From positions 1 through 64,000 of the forward strand of contig CAYOAN010000003.1 of assembly GCA_964402065.1 (NCBI GenBank): 64,000 nucleotides of DNA, given 5' to 3'. Source of the stretch: CAIWMF01 sp964402065 (GTDB lineage: Bacteria; Verrucomicrobiota; Verrucomicrobiia; Chthoniobacterales; UBA6821). Both the position numbers and the translations under genes were made by a program. Below the pieces are notes generated by a model. The model was given only the letters and a program-made list of their open reading frames with translations, did no database searches and was not told where the DNA came from. Below, one piece after another: positions 1-8,025 of this stretch. Numbering within the stretch: position 1 is the stretch's first letter; each line of letters starts with the position of its first letter.

Positions 1-105
1 CCGAAGATCGAGACGCTATCCGAAGATAACGTAAGATCTGAGAACGCAGTCCTAAGGAAAAAGAGCAAGCTTATGGCCAGCCTTTTTCAATTTAATACAC
101 TATAA
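1..105. repeat. Inverted-repeat element, family B, right part (cut by window edge)
   Basis: This stretch is clearly similar to 15830-15941: both share an AAGATCGAGA..CTATC block, a GATAACGTA.GATC block, an AAGGAAAAAGA.CAAGCTTAT block, and a right end reading ATTTAATAC(A/G).TATA. In the complete copy that right end is the inverted complement of the left end. Only the right portion lies in the window. It is non-coding and sits downstream of sctK. Confidence 0.6.
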
Positions 106-180
106 TTTCAAACCTTAAACCCAGTTACCCTATCAACATTAACCTACCTATTTTTGGCTATACCACCCAAAGCGCTAGAA

Positions 181-891
181 TCAGAGCCAGGAGCCTGTCT
201 CTTTCCAAAGCTTACAAAACATCTCTTCTGTTTGTGCGGCAAGAGGTGATAAGTTTTCTGGAATTTCTGTTGAAAAAGAGCCTGGTACCTTACTGGCAAT
301 GCGTTGCTGAATGCCCACTTCCTTTGCAGAAAAAGCATTTCTTAAAAATAGCAATGCTCGTTGCTGAAGTGCTGCCACTGGATCTTCAAGGGCAGGAAAT
401 TCAGCACTCAGAGCAGTAAAAGCATACTTTGTGAGGGAACCACTCAGCAGTACAAACTCTATAATGTCTCCTCCAATTGCTTGACGTAATTTTCTAACAA
501 CAGTTCCATCAATAATTTTTGCAATCACCTCTTTCATAGAAAGTGCTGATGCTAGAAAAGCTAGTCGCTGTAATCGAGCCGGCGCCGCCAAGGCAATCTC
601 CCATAAAGGATCTTGAGGCTTCCATGCTACAGGAGCGCTCCAAGCAAGCTTGGAACGCAAAATGGCATCAACTTGCAAACGAGTTTGTGAATCTTCTAAA
701 AGAATTTGATAACGTTTTTCTGGAAAAAATGTTGTGAGCGTTTCCAAAGGCACATGCCGCGAGGGAGAATTGTTCCAAAAGATCCATTGATCGAGAGCAA
801 AAGCTTTCTCGCCTCCGGCTAGCCACCCTTGAAGCAGTTCCTCTCCAAACAATGAAGTTATTGAGGCTCCTTGTTTTTCACTCACGCTCAT
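181..891 (-). CDS. sctK: T3SS SctK-like cytosolic sorting-platform protein
   Basis: A 236-residue protein whose start overlaps the end of sctJ by 4 nt (ATGA type), which is the sctJ-sctK order seen in other T3SS operons. SctK family proteins are cytosolic adaptors linking the inner-membrane ring to the SctQ/SctL/SctN sorting platform. The central part (about residues 100-155: LASALSMKEVIAKI, then VVRKLRQAIGGDIIEFVLL) fits the weak SctK pattern of an alanine-rich helix, an arginine, then LG...Y/F-FAL. There is no signal peptide or membrane segment. Assignment rests mainly on position, size and that motif, because SctK is poorly conserved. No sctL follows, so the rest of the basal-body genes must lie elsewhere. 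Confidence 0.6.
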   Translation of the reverse strand: MSVSEKQGASITSLFGEELLQGWLAGGEKAFALDQWIFWNNSPSRHVPLETLTTFFPEKRYQILLEDSQTRLQVDAILRSKLAWSAPVAWKPQDPLWEIALAAPARLQRLAFLASALSMKEVIAKIIDGTVVRKLRQAIGGDIIEFVLLSGSLTKYAFTALSAEFPALEDPVAALQQRALLFLRNAFSAKEVGIQQRIASKVPGSFSTEIPENLSPLAAQTEEMFCKLWKETGSWL

Positions 892-1853
892 GATGCTACA
901 GGAGCTTCTGCCGAGGCTGGAGCAGCAGCAGAAGCAGTGGAGGGTCCTACAGGAGCAGTCGCTGGCGACACTGGCGCCCCTACTTGATTAGGTGCAGGGG
1001 ATACTTTTTTGAAAAGCTCCTGAAAAATACGTTTCCCAAAAACTGCTGCAAGCACCAGCGCTGCCGAAATCATGCCAATTGATGCTATCAACATCCAAAA
1101 CTTCCAAAGCGACTTTCTGGCAATCTTTAAACCTAAAATCGAAACGTCTTGCTCCACATGAAGCGGATAGTAGTAATCGATATTTTCAGATTGCATGATA
1201 ACCACAGAAACATTGTCGTAGTTAAGCCCTTCAACGCTCTTCATCACTAGCGTTTTAATTTGAGGCGTTAACGTTGGCGGCACTCTGCCAGGACGAAATT
1301 TCAAAAAGACTGAGGCTGAAGAAGGTGTCAATGTTTCGGTATAAGGATCATTTTTAGGAAGCACCAGAGAAACACGCGCTACTAAGACGCCATCAATATG
1401 GCTCAATGTTTCAGCAATCTGCTGACTTAACGCATACATGAATCGAATTTTCTCCTCACTGGGCGAAGAAACGATGCCTGTTTTTTTAAACACTTCTCCA
1501 ATACCTGAAAACTTTTCTCCGGGAATACCAAACCATCTCAATAAATCGGTAGCAGCAGCAAATTGCTGCCGAGGAACAGAAATAGAAAAAAGGTTTTCTT
1601 TTTGAGGGATTTTGATGGCTTGAATATTACGCATCAAAAGAAGCCCCATCATCGTGTTGGCATCAGATTCAGAAAGATTTGAATAGAGCACCTCAGGACC
1701 ACATCCTGAGAGCAAAAAACAACCAATAAGAACTGCTACTCCTTTTGCAAAAAAATTCCACTTCCCACTAAAGCGAGACTTGAATAAAGAGAGATACTTA
1801 CGATAGACAGAAAAGATGCAATATTCCGAATCCAGTGAATCAACAATGCTCAT
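888..1853 (-). CDS. sctJ: T3SS inner-membrane ring lipoprotein SctJ (YscJ/FliF family)
   Basis: A 321-residue YscJ-family protein. A hydrophobic segment ends in a lipobox, LLSGC, with Cys51 as the lipidation site. The ring-building domains follow: YSNLSESDANTMMGLL, then the second globular domain with VARVSLVLPKNDPYTETLTPSSASVFLKF and IKTLVMKSVEGLNYDNVSVVI. A C-terminal membrane helix (about 250-272) precedes an Ala/Pro-rich tail of about 40 residues. SctJ forms the periplasmic inner ring of the injectisome. The N-terminus before the lipobox is unusually long (about 35 residues more than a normal lipoprotein signal). No internal ATG is available, so either a GTG/TTG start is used or the extension is real. 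It overlaps the divergent gene at 1846. Confidence 0.9.
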   Translation of the reverse strand: MSIVDSLDSEYCIFSVYRKYLSLFKSRFSGKWNFFAKGVAVLIGCFLLSGCGPEVLYSNLSESDANTMMGLLLMRNIQAIKIPQKENLFSISVPRQQFAAATDLLRWFGIPGEKFSGIGEVFKKTGIVSSPSEEKIRFMYALSQQIAETLSHIDGVLVARVSLVLPKNDPYTETLTPSSASVFLKFRPGRVPPTLTPQIKTLVMKSVEGLNYDNVSVVIMQSENIDYYYPLHVEQDVSILGLKIARKSLWKFWMLIASIGMISAALVLAAVFGKRIFQELFKKVSPAPNQVGAPVSPATAPVGPSTASAAAPASAEAPVAS

Positions 1854-2232
1854 AAAGAAAATTCCTCCCTTGCTAGAGTGGCAAGTGATTCATTTACGCT
1901 ATCCAAGAAAAACAGAAACAGTCTCATCACTTCAAATAAAATGGGTGGCTTTCGGTAAGATTAAGTTGCCAAAAATATTCTTTCAACAAAAGAACGTAGA
2001 AAAGCAAGAAGTGAGTGTAAACTATGATTTGTTTTGTAGCCAAATGGAATCTCTCCTTAATGAGTATGCTGAAAAAGGCTATGCACTTTTTTCTATTACT
2101 TCAACGCACTCTGGATTTTCTTCAGTTGTCTCCATGGCGCCACGTCCTCAACCTCATTTTCTTAAGGTTCCAGCGGCAAAGACGACACTTCAAGGAGAGG
2201 AAGCTTTCATCCTGATTTTCAGGAAATCATGA
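1846..2232 (+). CDS. Small hypothetical protein, DUF4177-like
   Basis: A 128-residue protein starting at ATG 1846; an ATG at 1816 would add 10 residues. It is divergent from sctJ and overlaps its first codons. The C-terminal half has the order seen in DUF4177-type domains: a Leu-Asn-Glu helix (ESLLNEYAEKGYALFSI), a variable loop, then a final beta strand ending in arginine (EEAFILIFRK). No signal peptide or membrane segment is seen. Function is unknown. The overlap with the convergent gene at 2227 by 6 nt is typical of compact packing. The family call is weak. Confidence 0.5.
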   Translation: MLIKKIPPLLEWQVIHLRYPRKTETVSSLQIKWVAFGKIKLPKIFFQQKNVEKQEVSVNYDLFCSQMESLLNEYAEKGYALFSITSTHSGFSSVVSMAPRPQPHFLKVPAAKTTLQGEEAFILIFRKS

Positions 2233-2583
2233 CTCTTGCGCTTCTACCTTTTTAAACACTTTTTCTTTTGCAGCAGGATCACATCTTATTTCCCCCACCA
2301 AAAAAACCCCCATTTCTTGCAGCCAATCAGCAATTTTTTGACTAGCACAAATAAAAAACAATTTTATCCGCTGTTCTAACAAAGGTTGCACCGCATTAAG
2401 TAACGCTTTCCACTCTAAAAAAGGTCTTTTCTTTTCTCCCAAAAAGTAAAAGGAAGCTTGCTGTGGCAAGGAGCCTTGAGGAAGTAAAGTCAATGCTGCA
2501 AATTCACCAGGATCTCGTGTAATACCATCATCTAAATCCCAAATCACTTTTAATTCATGAGAATCTTGTTCAGCTTTTAACAC
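2227..2583 (-). CDS. Hypothetical protein, possible STAS-like fold
   Basis: A 118-residue soluble protein. I do not recognise it firmly. The alternation of strands and helices (LKVIWDLDDGI, then FYFLGEKKR, then a helix LEWKALLNAVQPLLEQ, strand IKLFFICA, helix IADWLQEMGVF) resembles a STAS/anti-anti-sigma fold, in which the last helix carries the Gly-x-Phe ending. No phosphorylatable serine in the usual place is evident. It lies next to T3SS genes but on its own transcription unit, and converges on the DUF4177-like gene. Confidence 0.4.
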   Translation of the reverse strand: MLKAEQDSHELKVIWDLDDGITRDPGEFAALTLLPQGSLPQQASFYFLGEKKRPFLEWKALLNAVQPLLEQRIKLFFICASQKIADWLQEMGVFLVGEIRCDPAAKEKVFKKVEAQES

Positions 2584-2756
2584 GCCGACAAGTTATAGTT
2601 TGAAGAGTCTTGGAGCAAGACAGAAGACAGAGGCTGTAATTTTTGTTGGCAAACTCAAACTAAAAAATCATATCATCGCTGACTTGTCTCATTGAGCGTC
2701 GAGCTCTCCAATCTTCATCACTTGCCACCAGCTACTCGCCACTCGTCCCTTCTCAG

Positions 2757-3665
2757 ATGAAAATCCTGCTTACTGCTGACCTCGATCAGCCTGCCTCTCC
2801 TGAAAGAGCCTTCATAGAATATCTGTTGCGTTATCTTTGGGACCAGCTGCAAGTAGTTTCATTCCCTACTGTTGATATTCTTGCTAAAACGCCGCAAGAG
2901 ATGTCCATTTTAAGATGGGCAGAGATCATAGCGTTACAACAAACGGAGGATCAATATCGTAAACTCGCTCGCATTCCACTTGAAGAATATGATCTTGTTA
3001 TCGGATGTGATCTCCGACCGGAAATAGAAACCCTATTTACTTCCCTAGGAGTCCGTTGTCTCACGTTAAGAGAAGTTCCATGTTTAGGTTTCTCTCGATT
3101 TCTACTGGCACATGCCAATTTTGAAATCCCAGAAGAATACTCAGTAACACTCCCTTGTTTAGGCAATTTATATAACGAAAACATCCCCTTTGTTGAAATC
3201 CCTCAAGAAGAACGTGGCTGGTGGATTGCTAATCGTTTTCTTATCAACCAAAATTCTTCTTACCCCAAAAATCTTTTTGTAGGAACCACCCTCTTCCAAA
3301 TCCAGAGGATTGTTGATCATAAAATCGTCAATCTTAGAACCTACATAGATGATATCAAAAAAATCCTTCTTACAGCCCCTGATCCTTTTTACGCAACAAG
3401 ACAAGCTCCCGATCCGGAAGAGATTCAATTTTTTAAAATGATTGGCGGAACCTTACCTTGTTTGCCCCTACCCCGTCTCCTGGCTCGAAAAGAGTTTGAT
3501 CAAATTATCTCGATTGATTCTGGCCTTATTCCAGTTGCAAAAGCTTTTGATAAACCAATTCAAATTTTAGGAAACACGCGTTCATGGTCCGTCATTCAGC
3601 TCCGTCAATTTCGTAACATCGATTTTTTTAAACAGGTTTTTGAAACATCCCTCCTGAAAACTTAA
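2757..3665 (+). CDS. GT-B-like glycosyltransferase / capsule-synthesis-like protein
   Basis: A 302-residue soluble protein, first of three tightly spaced genes (5 nt before the next). The N-terminus MKILLTADLD and the motif at about residues 252-275 (DQIISIDSGLIPVAKAFDKPIQILG) resemble the C-terminal donor-site motif of GT-B or KpsC/KpsS-like enzymes, in which a Ser/Asp pair precedes xxEAxxxGKPVxxLG. The middle is not recognisable. The context (methyltransferase-kinase and DxD glycosyltransferase next door) supports a role in surface-glycan assembly. A specific donor or acceptor cannot be named. The ATG is preceded by a pyrimidine-rich leader with repeated CACTCG words and no Shine-Dalgarno sequence. 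Confidence 0.5.
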   Translation: MKILLTADLDQPASPERAFIEYLLRYLWDQLQVVSFPTVDILAKTPQEMSILRWAEIIALQQTEDQYRKLARIPLEEYDLVIGCDLRPEIETLFTSLGVRCLTLREVPCLGFSRFLLAHANFEIPEEYSVTLPCLGNLYNENIPFVEIPQEERGWWIANRFLINQNSSYPKNLFVGTTLFQIQRIVDHKIVNLRTYIDDIKKILLTAPDPFYATRQAPDPEEIQFFKMIGGTLPCLPLPRLLARKEFDQIISIDSGLIPVAKAFDKPIQILGNTRSWSVIQLRQFRNIDFFKQVFETSLLKT

Positions 3666-3670
3666 TTTGT

Positions 3671-5326
3671 ATGGATCAAAATAATATCCTCCAGCAAGTC
3701 AGTCGAGATTGGAACAACATGAGGGTTCCTGCAATGGAAAATCTTAAGCAGGCCCGTGAGCTTCTTGCCAAGCTTCGCCTCCAACGAGGAGATGCAACTC
3801 CTTCTGAAAAAGAGAAGCGAGTCATGTCTCTCGTAGAGCAACTGACTGGTTTTTGTCAACAGATCGAAGCTCAATTTCTCGTTGTTCAAAAATCAATTAC
3901 AGAAACTAACCGACTTGGTTTTGAACATAACATTCAATTGCTAATTCAAAAATTAGAAGGCTGGTATAGTTTTTTTAAAATCCATCTCATTGATAAAGCT
4001 GACTTCATTAAGCAATGGACCTTATCCATGGGAGTTCCCGCTGGCAATCGAGATCCCAAGGTGACTCACTTTCTCGCGGCTCTTCCTAAGCAACTTGCTT
4101 GTTACAAAGCATGGGAATCAGAACTTTTACTCCCTCGTAAGATCAGCTCCATTATGGAGATTGGTTCCAAATATGGCCTCAATGCGCTTGTTCTTAGCCG
4201 CATGGCACGCATAGGGGCTGTCGAACGCAATCCGAGCATGATTTCGTTGGCAAAAAAATTAGATAGTGTTGGTGCCATCGGCATGTCACACCCACCCATT
4301 GGATTTACTCAATGTGATTTTCAACCGAATAGTGTTTCAAGCATTCCCGCGGATGCGTTTGACGCAATCTGGTTTCACTCTCAACCCTGGGATCATTGGA
4401 TTAGCCAAGATGGTCCGCATCTAGTTTCTGCTCTTAGCGAACTAGGCAATAGAGCTCATTTTCTTTTTTTTACTAGCAAAGAAGAACTCCCGCCACGCCA
4501 TGACTTGCTAGCTTCTCGTTATGACTTTAAGGTAGCGGGTGAATATGAAGAAGGAGAACAACTATTCTATTTCATTGTAGCTCAGCGAAAATTTCTTTCT
4601 CTTGCTGGAACTTTTTTTAGTTGCTCTGACATCCGAATTCATGACCCTTCATGGCAAGGAACAGAACACATCGGCTTTCAAGGAAGTTTACTTCCCTGGA
4701 ACAAACCAACGTTACCCTTGCAGACAAGACGTCTCTTAGTTGGCGACAATCGTGCTGCACGCACTTTTTTAAAACGAACAGCTAATCTCAATGCTGTTAA
4801 TGTTCATATCCGAGAAACTGAAGTATGGCGTTCTGTTGGAGGGCTCACCCCCGAACTTCCAACCATCTTGGGTCATTCTGAAGATGATGCAGGCTACCAC
4901 CTCCTTCTTGACCTTCATCAAACCCAAGCATATTTTCCAAAACTACCGCTTTCTCCCGAAGAACGATTCACTTTGCTTCGCGCAGCTATACGCCTCATCT
5001 ATGAACTACGATTGCGTAATCTTCATCTCAATTTCTTGAGATTAGGAAATTTTGCCCTCACAAAAGAAGGCGCTGTCTTTCTTTCCGCTGAATTTATTTG
5101 CTATGAAGAAATCGAAGACCCTTTAGATGCCATTTTATGGTTCTTAAGAGACCTTAAAGCAGATGCGATCTACTGGCATGAATGGCCTATTGAAGCATTC
5201 CGCGCAGAGAATTTGTCATTATTGTTAGACGAGCATCAAGATATCGCGATTATTGCTCTGCGCGCTAAAAATATTGATCAGTTCATTAATGACCCCCTCA
5301 TCATAAAACGATTTCTTGATACTTAA
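3671..5326 (+). CDS. SAM-dependent methyltransferase fused to a degenerate kinase-like domain
   Basis: A 551-residue protein. Residues 1-140 are helical, with charged coiled-coil-like stretches. A class I methyltransferase domain starts near residue 155 with the SAM-binding loop IMEIGSKYGLNALVLSR, then the acidic AVERNP strand end and a later CDFQPNS..DAFDAIWF strand. The C-terminal third reads like a WaaY/APH-type kinase: EERFTLLRAAIRLIYELRLRNLHLNFLRLGNFAL aligns with the catalytic HxD...N loop, but Asp is replaced by Asn, and the DFE-like Asp is also lost (FLSAEF). Methyltransferase plus kinase is the architecture of WbdD, the O-antigen chain terminator of Escherichia coli O9a. Here the kinase part looks inactive. 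It sits between two glycosyltransferase-like genes. Confidence 0.6.
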   Translation: MDQNNILQQVSRDWNNMRVPAMENLKQARELLAKLRLQRGDATPSEKEKRVMSLVEQLTGFCQQIEAQFLVVQKSITETNRLGFEHNIQLLIQKLEGWYSFFKIHLIDKADFIKQWTLSMGVPAGNRDPKVTHFLAALPKQLACYKAWESELLLPRKISSIMEIGSKYGLNALVLSRMARIGAVERNPSMISLAKKLDSVGAIGMSHPPIGFTQCDFQPNSVSSIPADAFDAIWFHSQPWDHWISQDGPHLVSALSELGNRAHFLFFTSKEELPPRHDLLASRYDFKVAGEYEEGEQLFYFIVAQRKFLSLAGTFFSCSDIRIHDPSWQGTEHIGFQGSLLPWNKPTLPLQTRRLLVGDNRAARTFLKRTANLNAVNVHIRETEVWRSVGGLTPELPTILGHSEDDAGYHLLLDLHQTQAYFPKLPLSPEERFTLLRAAIRLIYELRLRNLHLNFLRLGNFALTKEGAVFLSAEFICYEEIEDPLDAILWFLRDLKADAIYWHEWPIEAFRAENLSLLLDEHQDIAIIALRAKNIDQFINDPLIIKRFLDT

Positions 5327-5335
5327 TTGCCACCC

Positions 5336-5977
5336 ATGAAAACACTCGTGCTAACTGCTTGGACACAAAACATGAGCGCTGTTGTAGAAATTACAGCTGC
5401 TACCAAGCAGGCGTATGCGGAACGCCATGGCTATGAATTTTCTAATATTTTGCTCGAGCCCAAACCGAATGAATATCCAGCATGGGCAAAGGTTGGTATT
5501 CTTTTTGAAATTTTACCAACTGTTGATCGACTATTCTGGATTGATGCCGATGCATTTATTACCAACCCTGAAATTTCTTTAGATAAAATTCCCTACCTAC
5601 CAGGATTCACCGCTTCTCGCGATTGGGGAATTGATGCAGCACTTCATGATTTTTCGACAGCAGGATTAATCCTTACCCCTCATGCCCTCCCAATTATTGA
5701 ACTAGCTCTTAAAAAAACCCACTGGGCCAACCGTCCGCTCTGGGACCAAAATGCGCTCAGAGAAGCCTCCTCTTCTTTTTGCTCCCTCACCCATGTTCTT
5801 CCAAGAAGAACACTCAACGCAGTTCCACAAGAACTCCTTCCTTTTGCGGTAGAACCCTGGCAAGAAGGTGATTTCCTTTGCCATCTCACCAATACTAGCA
5901 ACCCACAAAGACGTGCATTTTTGGACCTTTATTTTCAGCAACAAGGCATCTCTCCGCCGATGATTTCATTGCCATAA
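5336..5977 (+). CDS. Glycosyltransferase, GMA12/MNN10 (GT34)-like
   Basis: A 213-residue protein from ATG 5336; a TTG nine bases upstream is also possible. The pattern is that of small GT-A transferases of the GMA12/MNN10 type: LVLTAWTQ at the N-terminus, then NEYPAWAKVGILFEIL, then the metal-binding DxD in LFWIDADAFITNP (about residues 65-77), then STAGLILTP and WDQNAL. The final gene of the 2757-5977 cluster, it begins 9 nt after the methyltransferase gene and is probably co-transcribed. It likely transfers a hexose from a nucleotide sugar during glycan assembly. Donor and acceptor are unknown. About 120 bp of AT-rich DNA separate it from the T3SS cassette. Confidence 0.7.
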   Translation: MKTLVLTAWTQNMSAVVEITAATKQAYAERHGYEFSNILLEPKPNEYPAWAKVGILFEILPTVDRLFWIDADAFITNPEISLDKIPYLPGFTASRDWGIDAALHDFSTAGLILTPHALPIIELALKKTHWANRPLWDQNALREASSSFCSLTHVLPRRTLNAVPQELLPFAVEPWQEGDFLCHLTNTSNPQRRAFLDLYFQQQGISPPMISLP

Positions 5978-6100
5978 ATTTTTTACTTTGTTGATAATTC
6001 CTATTGATTTTTTTTAAAATCGAGTAGTCTTGATTCCAATATCTCAGAATAAATATTGTTCTTCCTCCAAGAGCGTTTTAAAAACTAACCTGTTATCATT

Positions 6101-6451
6101 ATGGCCGCACCACAAGGGTTACCGACCGTTCCTACTTTTTTCAACCCTGCCTTTAGTCAACTTACCGAAACAACATTTGTTTTAGCAAGTTCGCCCTTTG
6201 CCTTAGCATCGGTTTCCCCCTATGCAACTTATGGCATGAATCTCAACTTCATTGGCGCAGTGATGTTTCCACAGGTTGCGTCTACGTTTATTGCACTCCA
6301 AACCTCTCTCCTTAACGTTGATGCGAGCAACCCCTCTGCATTGCTTCAAGTCCAGCTGACTATGAGCGAATACGAAAACGCTGTCCAATCCACATCTCAG
6401 ATGTATGCTTCTTTTGAGACCTTAATCAAAGCGATTATTCAAAACGTCTAA
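6101..6451 (+). CDS. sctF: T3SS needle subunit-like protein, copy 1
   Basis: A 116-residue protein. Its C-terminal half matches the needle-subunit pattern: NPSALLQVQLTMSEYENAVQSTSQMYASFETLIKAIIQNV has the NPxxLxxLQ helix, the Ser-rich turn and the IIQ-hydrophobic end of SctF (YscF/PrgI/MxiH). Canonical needle proteins are about 80 residues. This one has an extra N-terminal region of about 38 residues rich in Pro and Phe (PTFFNPAF). The next gene is a paralogue with 77 of the last 78 residues identical. It begins the cassette after an AT-rich 120-bp region that probably holds the promoter. The start is ATG with no Shine-Dalgarno sequence. It would polymerise into the needle. Confidence 0.75.
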   Translation: MAAPQGLPTVPTFFNPAFSQLTETTFVLASSPFALASVSPYATYGMNLNFIGAVMFPQVASTFIALQTSLLNVDASNPSALLQVQLTMSEYENAVQSTSQMYASFETLIKAIIQNV

Positions 6452-6470
6452 AAACTATCTTTTTTATTTT

Positions 6471-6815
6471 ATGGGATCACCGTCAGGATTACCCACAACT
6501 CCTACCTATTGGAATCCAGCATACAACGATATTACGTCGATCAATGGTCCTGGAGTTTCCCCCATGCCTGGAGTCATCTCTCCATATGCAACATACGGCA
6601 TGAATCTCAACTTTATTGGTGCAGTCATGTTCCCTCAAGTTGCTTCGACCTTCATTGCATTGCAAACTTCTCTACTCAACGTTGATGCAAGCAATCCAGC
6701 TGCTTTGCTTCAAGTTCAACTGACGATGAGTGAGTATGAAAATGCAGTCCAATCGACGTCTCAGATGTATGCTTCTTTTGAAACCTTAATCAAAGCGATT
6801 ATTCAAAACGTCTAA
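6471..6815 (+). CDS. sctF: T3SS needle subunit-like protein, copy 2
   Basis: A 114-residue tandem paralogue of the gene 19 nt upstream. From SPYATYG to the stop the two proteins differ at one residue in 78 (Ser to Ala), whereas 33 codons in that stretch differ synonymously; the final ten codons are identical. The 36-residue N-terminus has diverged but keeps GLPT.PT(Y/F)(W/F)NPA. The copy therefore is old and both are under strong selection at the packing surface, with freedom at the end that would be exposed or form an extra domain. It may form mixed needles, or act as a second filament subunit. Confidence 0.75.
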   Translation: MGSPSGLPTTPTYWNPAYNDITSINGPGVSPMPGVISPYATYGMNLNFIGAVMFPQVASTFIALQTSLLNVDASNPAALLQVQLTMSEYENAVQSTSQMYASFETLIKAIIQNV

Positions 6816-6826
6816 CTTATTTTTTT

Positions 6827-7264
6827 ATGTCTCACCACACTACCCATCATCATATTGGTGATCACACAAACACCCCAACGACTCATCATGGCTTGATTAG
6901 CAAAGAAGATCGTCAAATGTTGATGGAAATGGGCATTATGGCATCCAATAATGTCTTTCCATGGGAAGGACATGCACTCTTTGGACAACTTCTCCTCGTA
7001 GAGCCTGAAGAGGCCTACCCTCGAGTTGGCATGGCCTATTGCAAAATAATGGGAGGGCAATTTGCAGAGGCGCATCAATTATTGAAAAATAAAACTGTGA
7101 CCTCTTCTGCTTTAAAAGATTTTGCACTTGCTTTACGAGGCCTTGCTTTTTATTTGGCGAAGCAACAAAAAGAATTAGAACAACTTTTTCAAGAAAGTGA
7201 AGGCTCTCTAGAAAAAAATCTTCCAGCTAAGAATATGTTTCAAAATCTGATCACAGCATTATGA
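6827..7264 (+). CDS. TPR-type T3SS needle chaperone candidate (SctG-like)
   Basis: A 145-residue protein with a His/Thr-rich N-terminus (six histidines in the first 21 residues) followed by TPR-like helices: FPWEGHALFGQLLLVEPEEAYPRVGMAYCKIMGGQFAEAHQLL. The size, TPR fold and position directly after the needle genes fit SctG (YscG), which with SctE-type partners keeps needle monomers soluble in the cytosol. SycD-type chaperones are longer and two other genes here fill that role better. The gene overlaps the next by 4 nt. The histidine run could bind metal, but there is no evidence for it. Assignment is inferred from context. Confidence 0.5.
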   Translation: MSHHTTHHHIGDHTNTPTTHHGLISKEDRQMLMEMGIMASNNVFPWEGHALFGQLLLVEPEEAYPRVGMAYCKIMGGQFAEAHQLLKNKTVTSSALKDFALALRGLAFYLAKQQKELEQLFQESEGSLEKNLPAKNMFQNLITAL

Positions 7265-7551
7265 ACATTTCGCAAATTAATTCATCCCTCCCTCTTTCCA
7301 AAAATTACTCTGTTAATCAACAATCTGTAGCAACAGCAGAACAAGCTGCGGCCTTTGAAGCCAGTCTTGATGCAGCTACAGAAACTGCTGGTGAAAATTT
7401 ATCACAAGAGCACAGCGATCCTTCCATCCCACAAGAAAGCTGGAAGGTTTTTTGGGACGGTTTTAATCAATCCATCTTCGAGCATAATCGTCGAGAATTT
7501 GCTTATTATGATCAAAAGCGAAGAGAAATAGACTACGGGAATAAGACATAA
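7261..7551 (+). CDS. Small T3SS-cassette protein of unknown function
   Basis: A 96-residue protein starting inside the stop of the TPR gene (ATGA overlap), so it is translationally coupled to it. The N-terminus is Ser/Asn/Gln-rich and resembles secreted T3SS substrates. A short helix follows (TAEQAAAFEASLDAATETAGENL), similar in style to the early helix of rod or needle-length proteins. The C-terminus is charged and aromatic (WKVFWDGFNQSIFEHNRREFAYYDQKRREI). It could be a co-chaperone of the needle (the SctE/YscE role) or an export substrate. I cannot assign it. Confidence 0.45.
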   Translation: MNISQINSSLPLSKNYSVNQQSVATAEQAAAFEASLDAATETAGENLSQEHSDPSIPQESWKVFWDGFNQSIFEHNRREFAYYDQKRREIDYGNKT

Positions 7552-7563
7552 AATTTTTTTCCT

Positions 7564-7998
7564 ATGATTCCTGCCTCACTTTCAGCAGCATCGTCCACTA
7601 TAGCCAGTCAAGCTTCACAGCTGCAAGCTGCTGCTAATCCCGCTGACACTCAATTTGATGCTGATCAACTTAAAAATGCCATCCATCAACAGCTTGGAAT
7701 TGATTCTCACTCCCCTCTCCCAGCTGACATAGAAGCTTTTTATACCATGGGTCCTGATGCCGTTAAAGCTCCTGTGGAACCACCAGTAAGCACCTCTTCT
7801 ACAATGGGACTTGACTCTTCAAACTTATTTGAAGATCTGCCTCATTATCTTAATAAAGTAGGTGGGCCATCAGACCCTACGGCGATCTTGTCAGCTCAAG
7901 TTCAAGTGATTCAAGCTTCGCTTGGATGGCAGCTAATGGGCCAAATTGCAGCAAAAAGCGTATCTGGCATACAGAGTCTTTTAAATAACCAAGTATAA
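7564..7998 (+). CDS. sctI: T3SS inner rod protein SctI-like
   Basis: A 144-residue protein. The C-terminal 45 residues match the SctI (YscI/PrgJ) pattern: DPTAILSAQVQVIQASLGWQLMGQIAAKSVSGIQSLLNNQV corresponds to the consensus with xLLxxQ, then a helix with xAKVAGKxxQxIxTLLxxQ, and it ends in Gln-Val. The rest is a Ser/Ala/Pro-rich variable N-terminus, longer than in typical 80-110-residue rods. SctI anchors the needle to the export apparatus and is secreted early. It lies 12 nt after the previous gene within the cassette, as expected next to needle genes. Confidence 0.7.
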   Translation: MIPASLSAASSTIASQASQLQAAANPADTQFDADQLKNAIHQQLGIDSHSPLPADIEAFYTMGPDAVKAPVEPPVSTSSTMGLDSSNLFEDLPHYLNKVGGPSDPTAILSAQVQVIQASLGWQLMGQIAAKSVSGIQSLLNNQV

Positions 7999-8025
7999 TC
8001 ATAGCACTCGTTGTTACGTCATATC

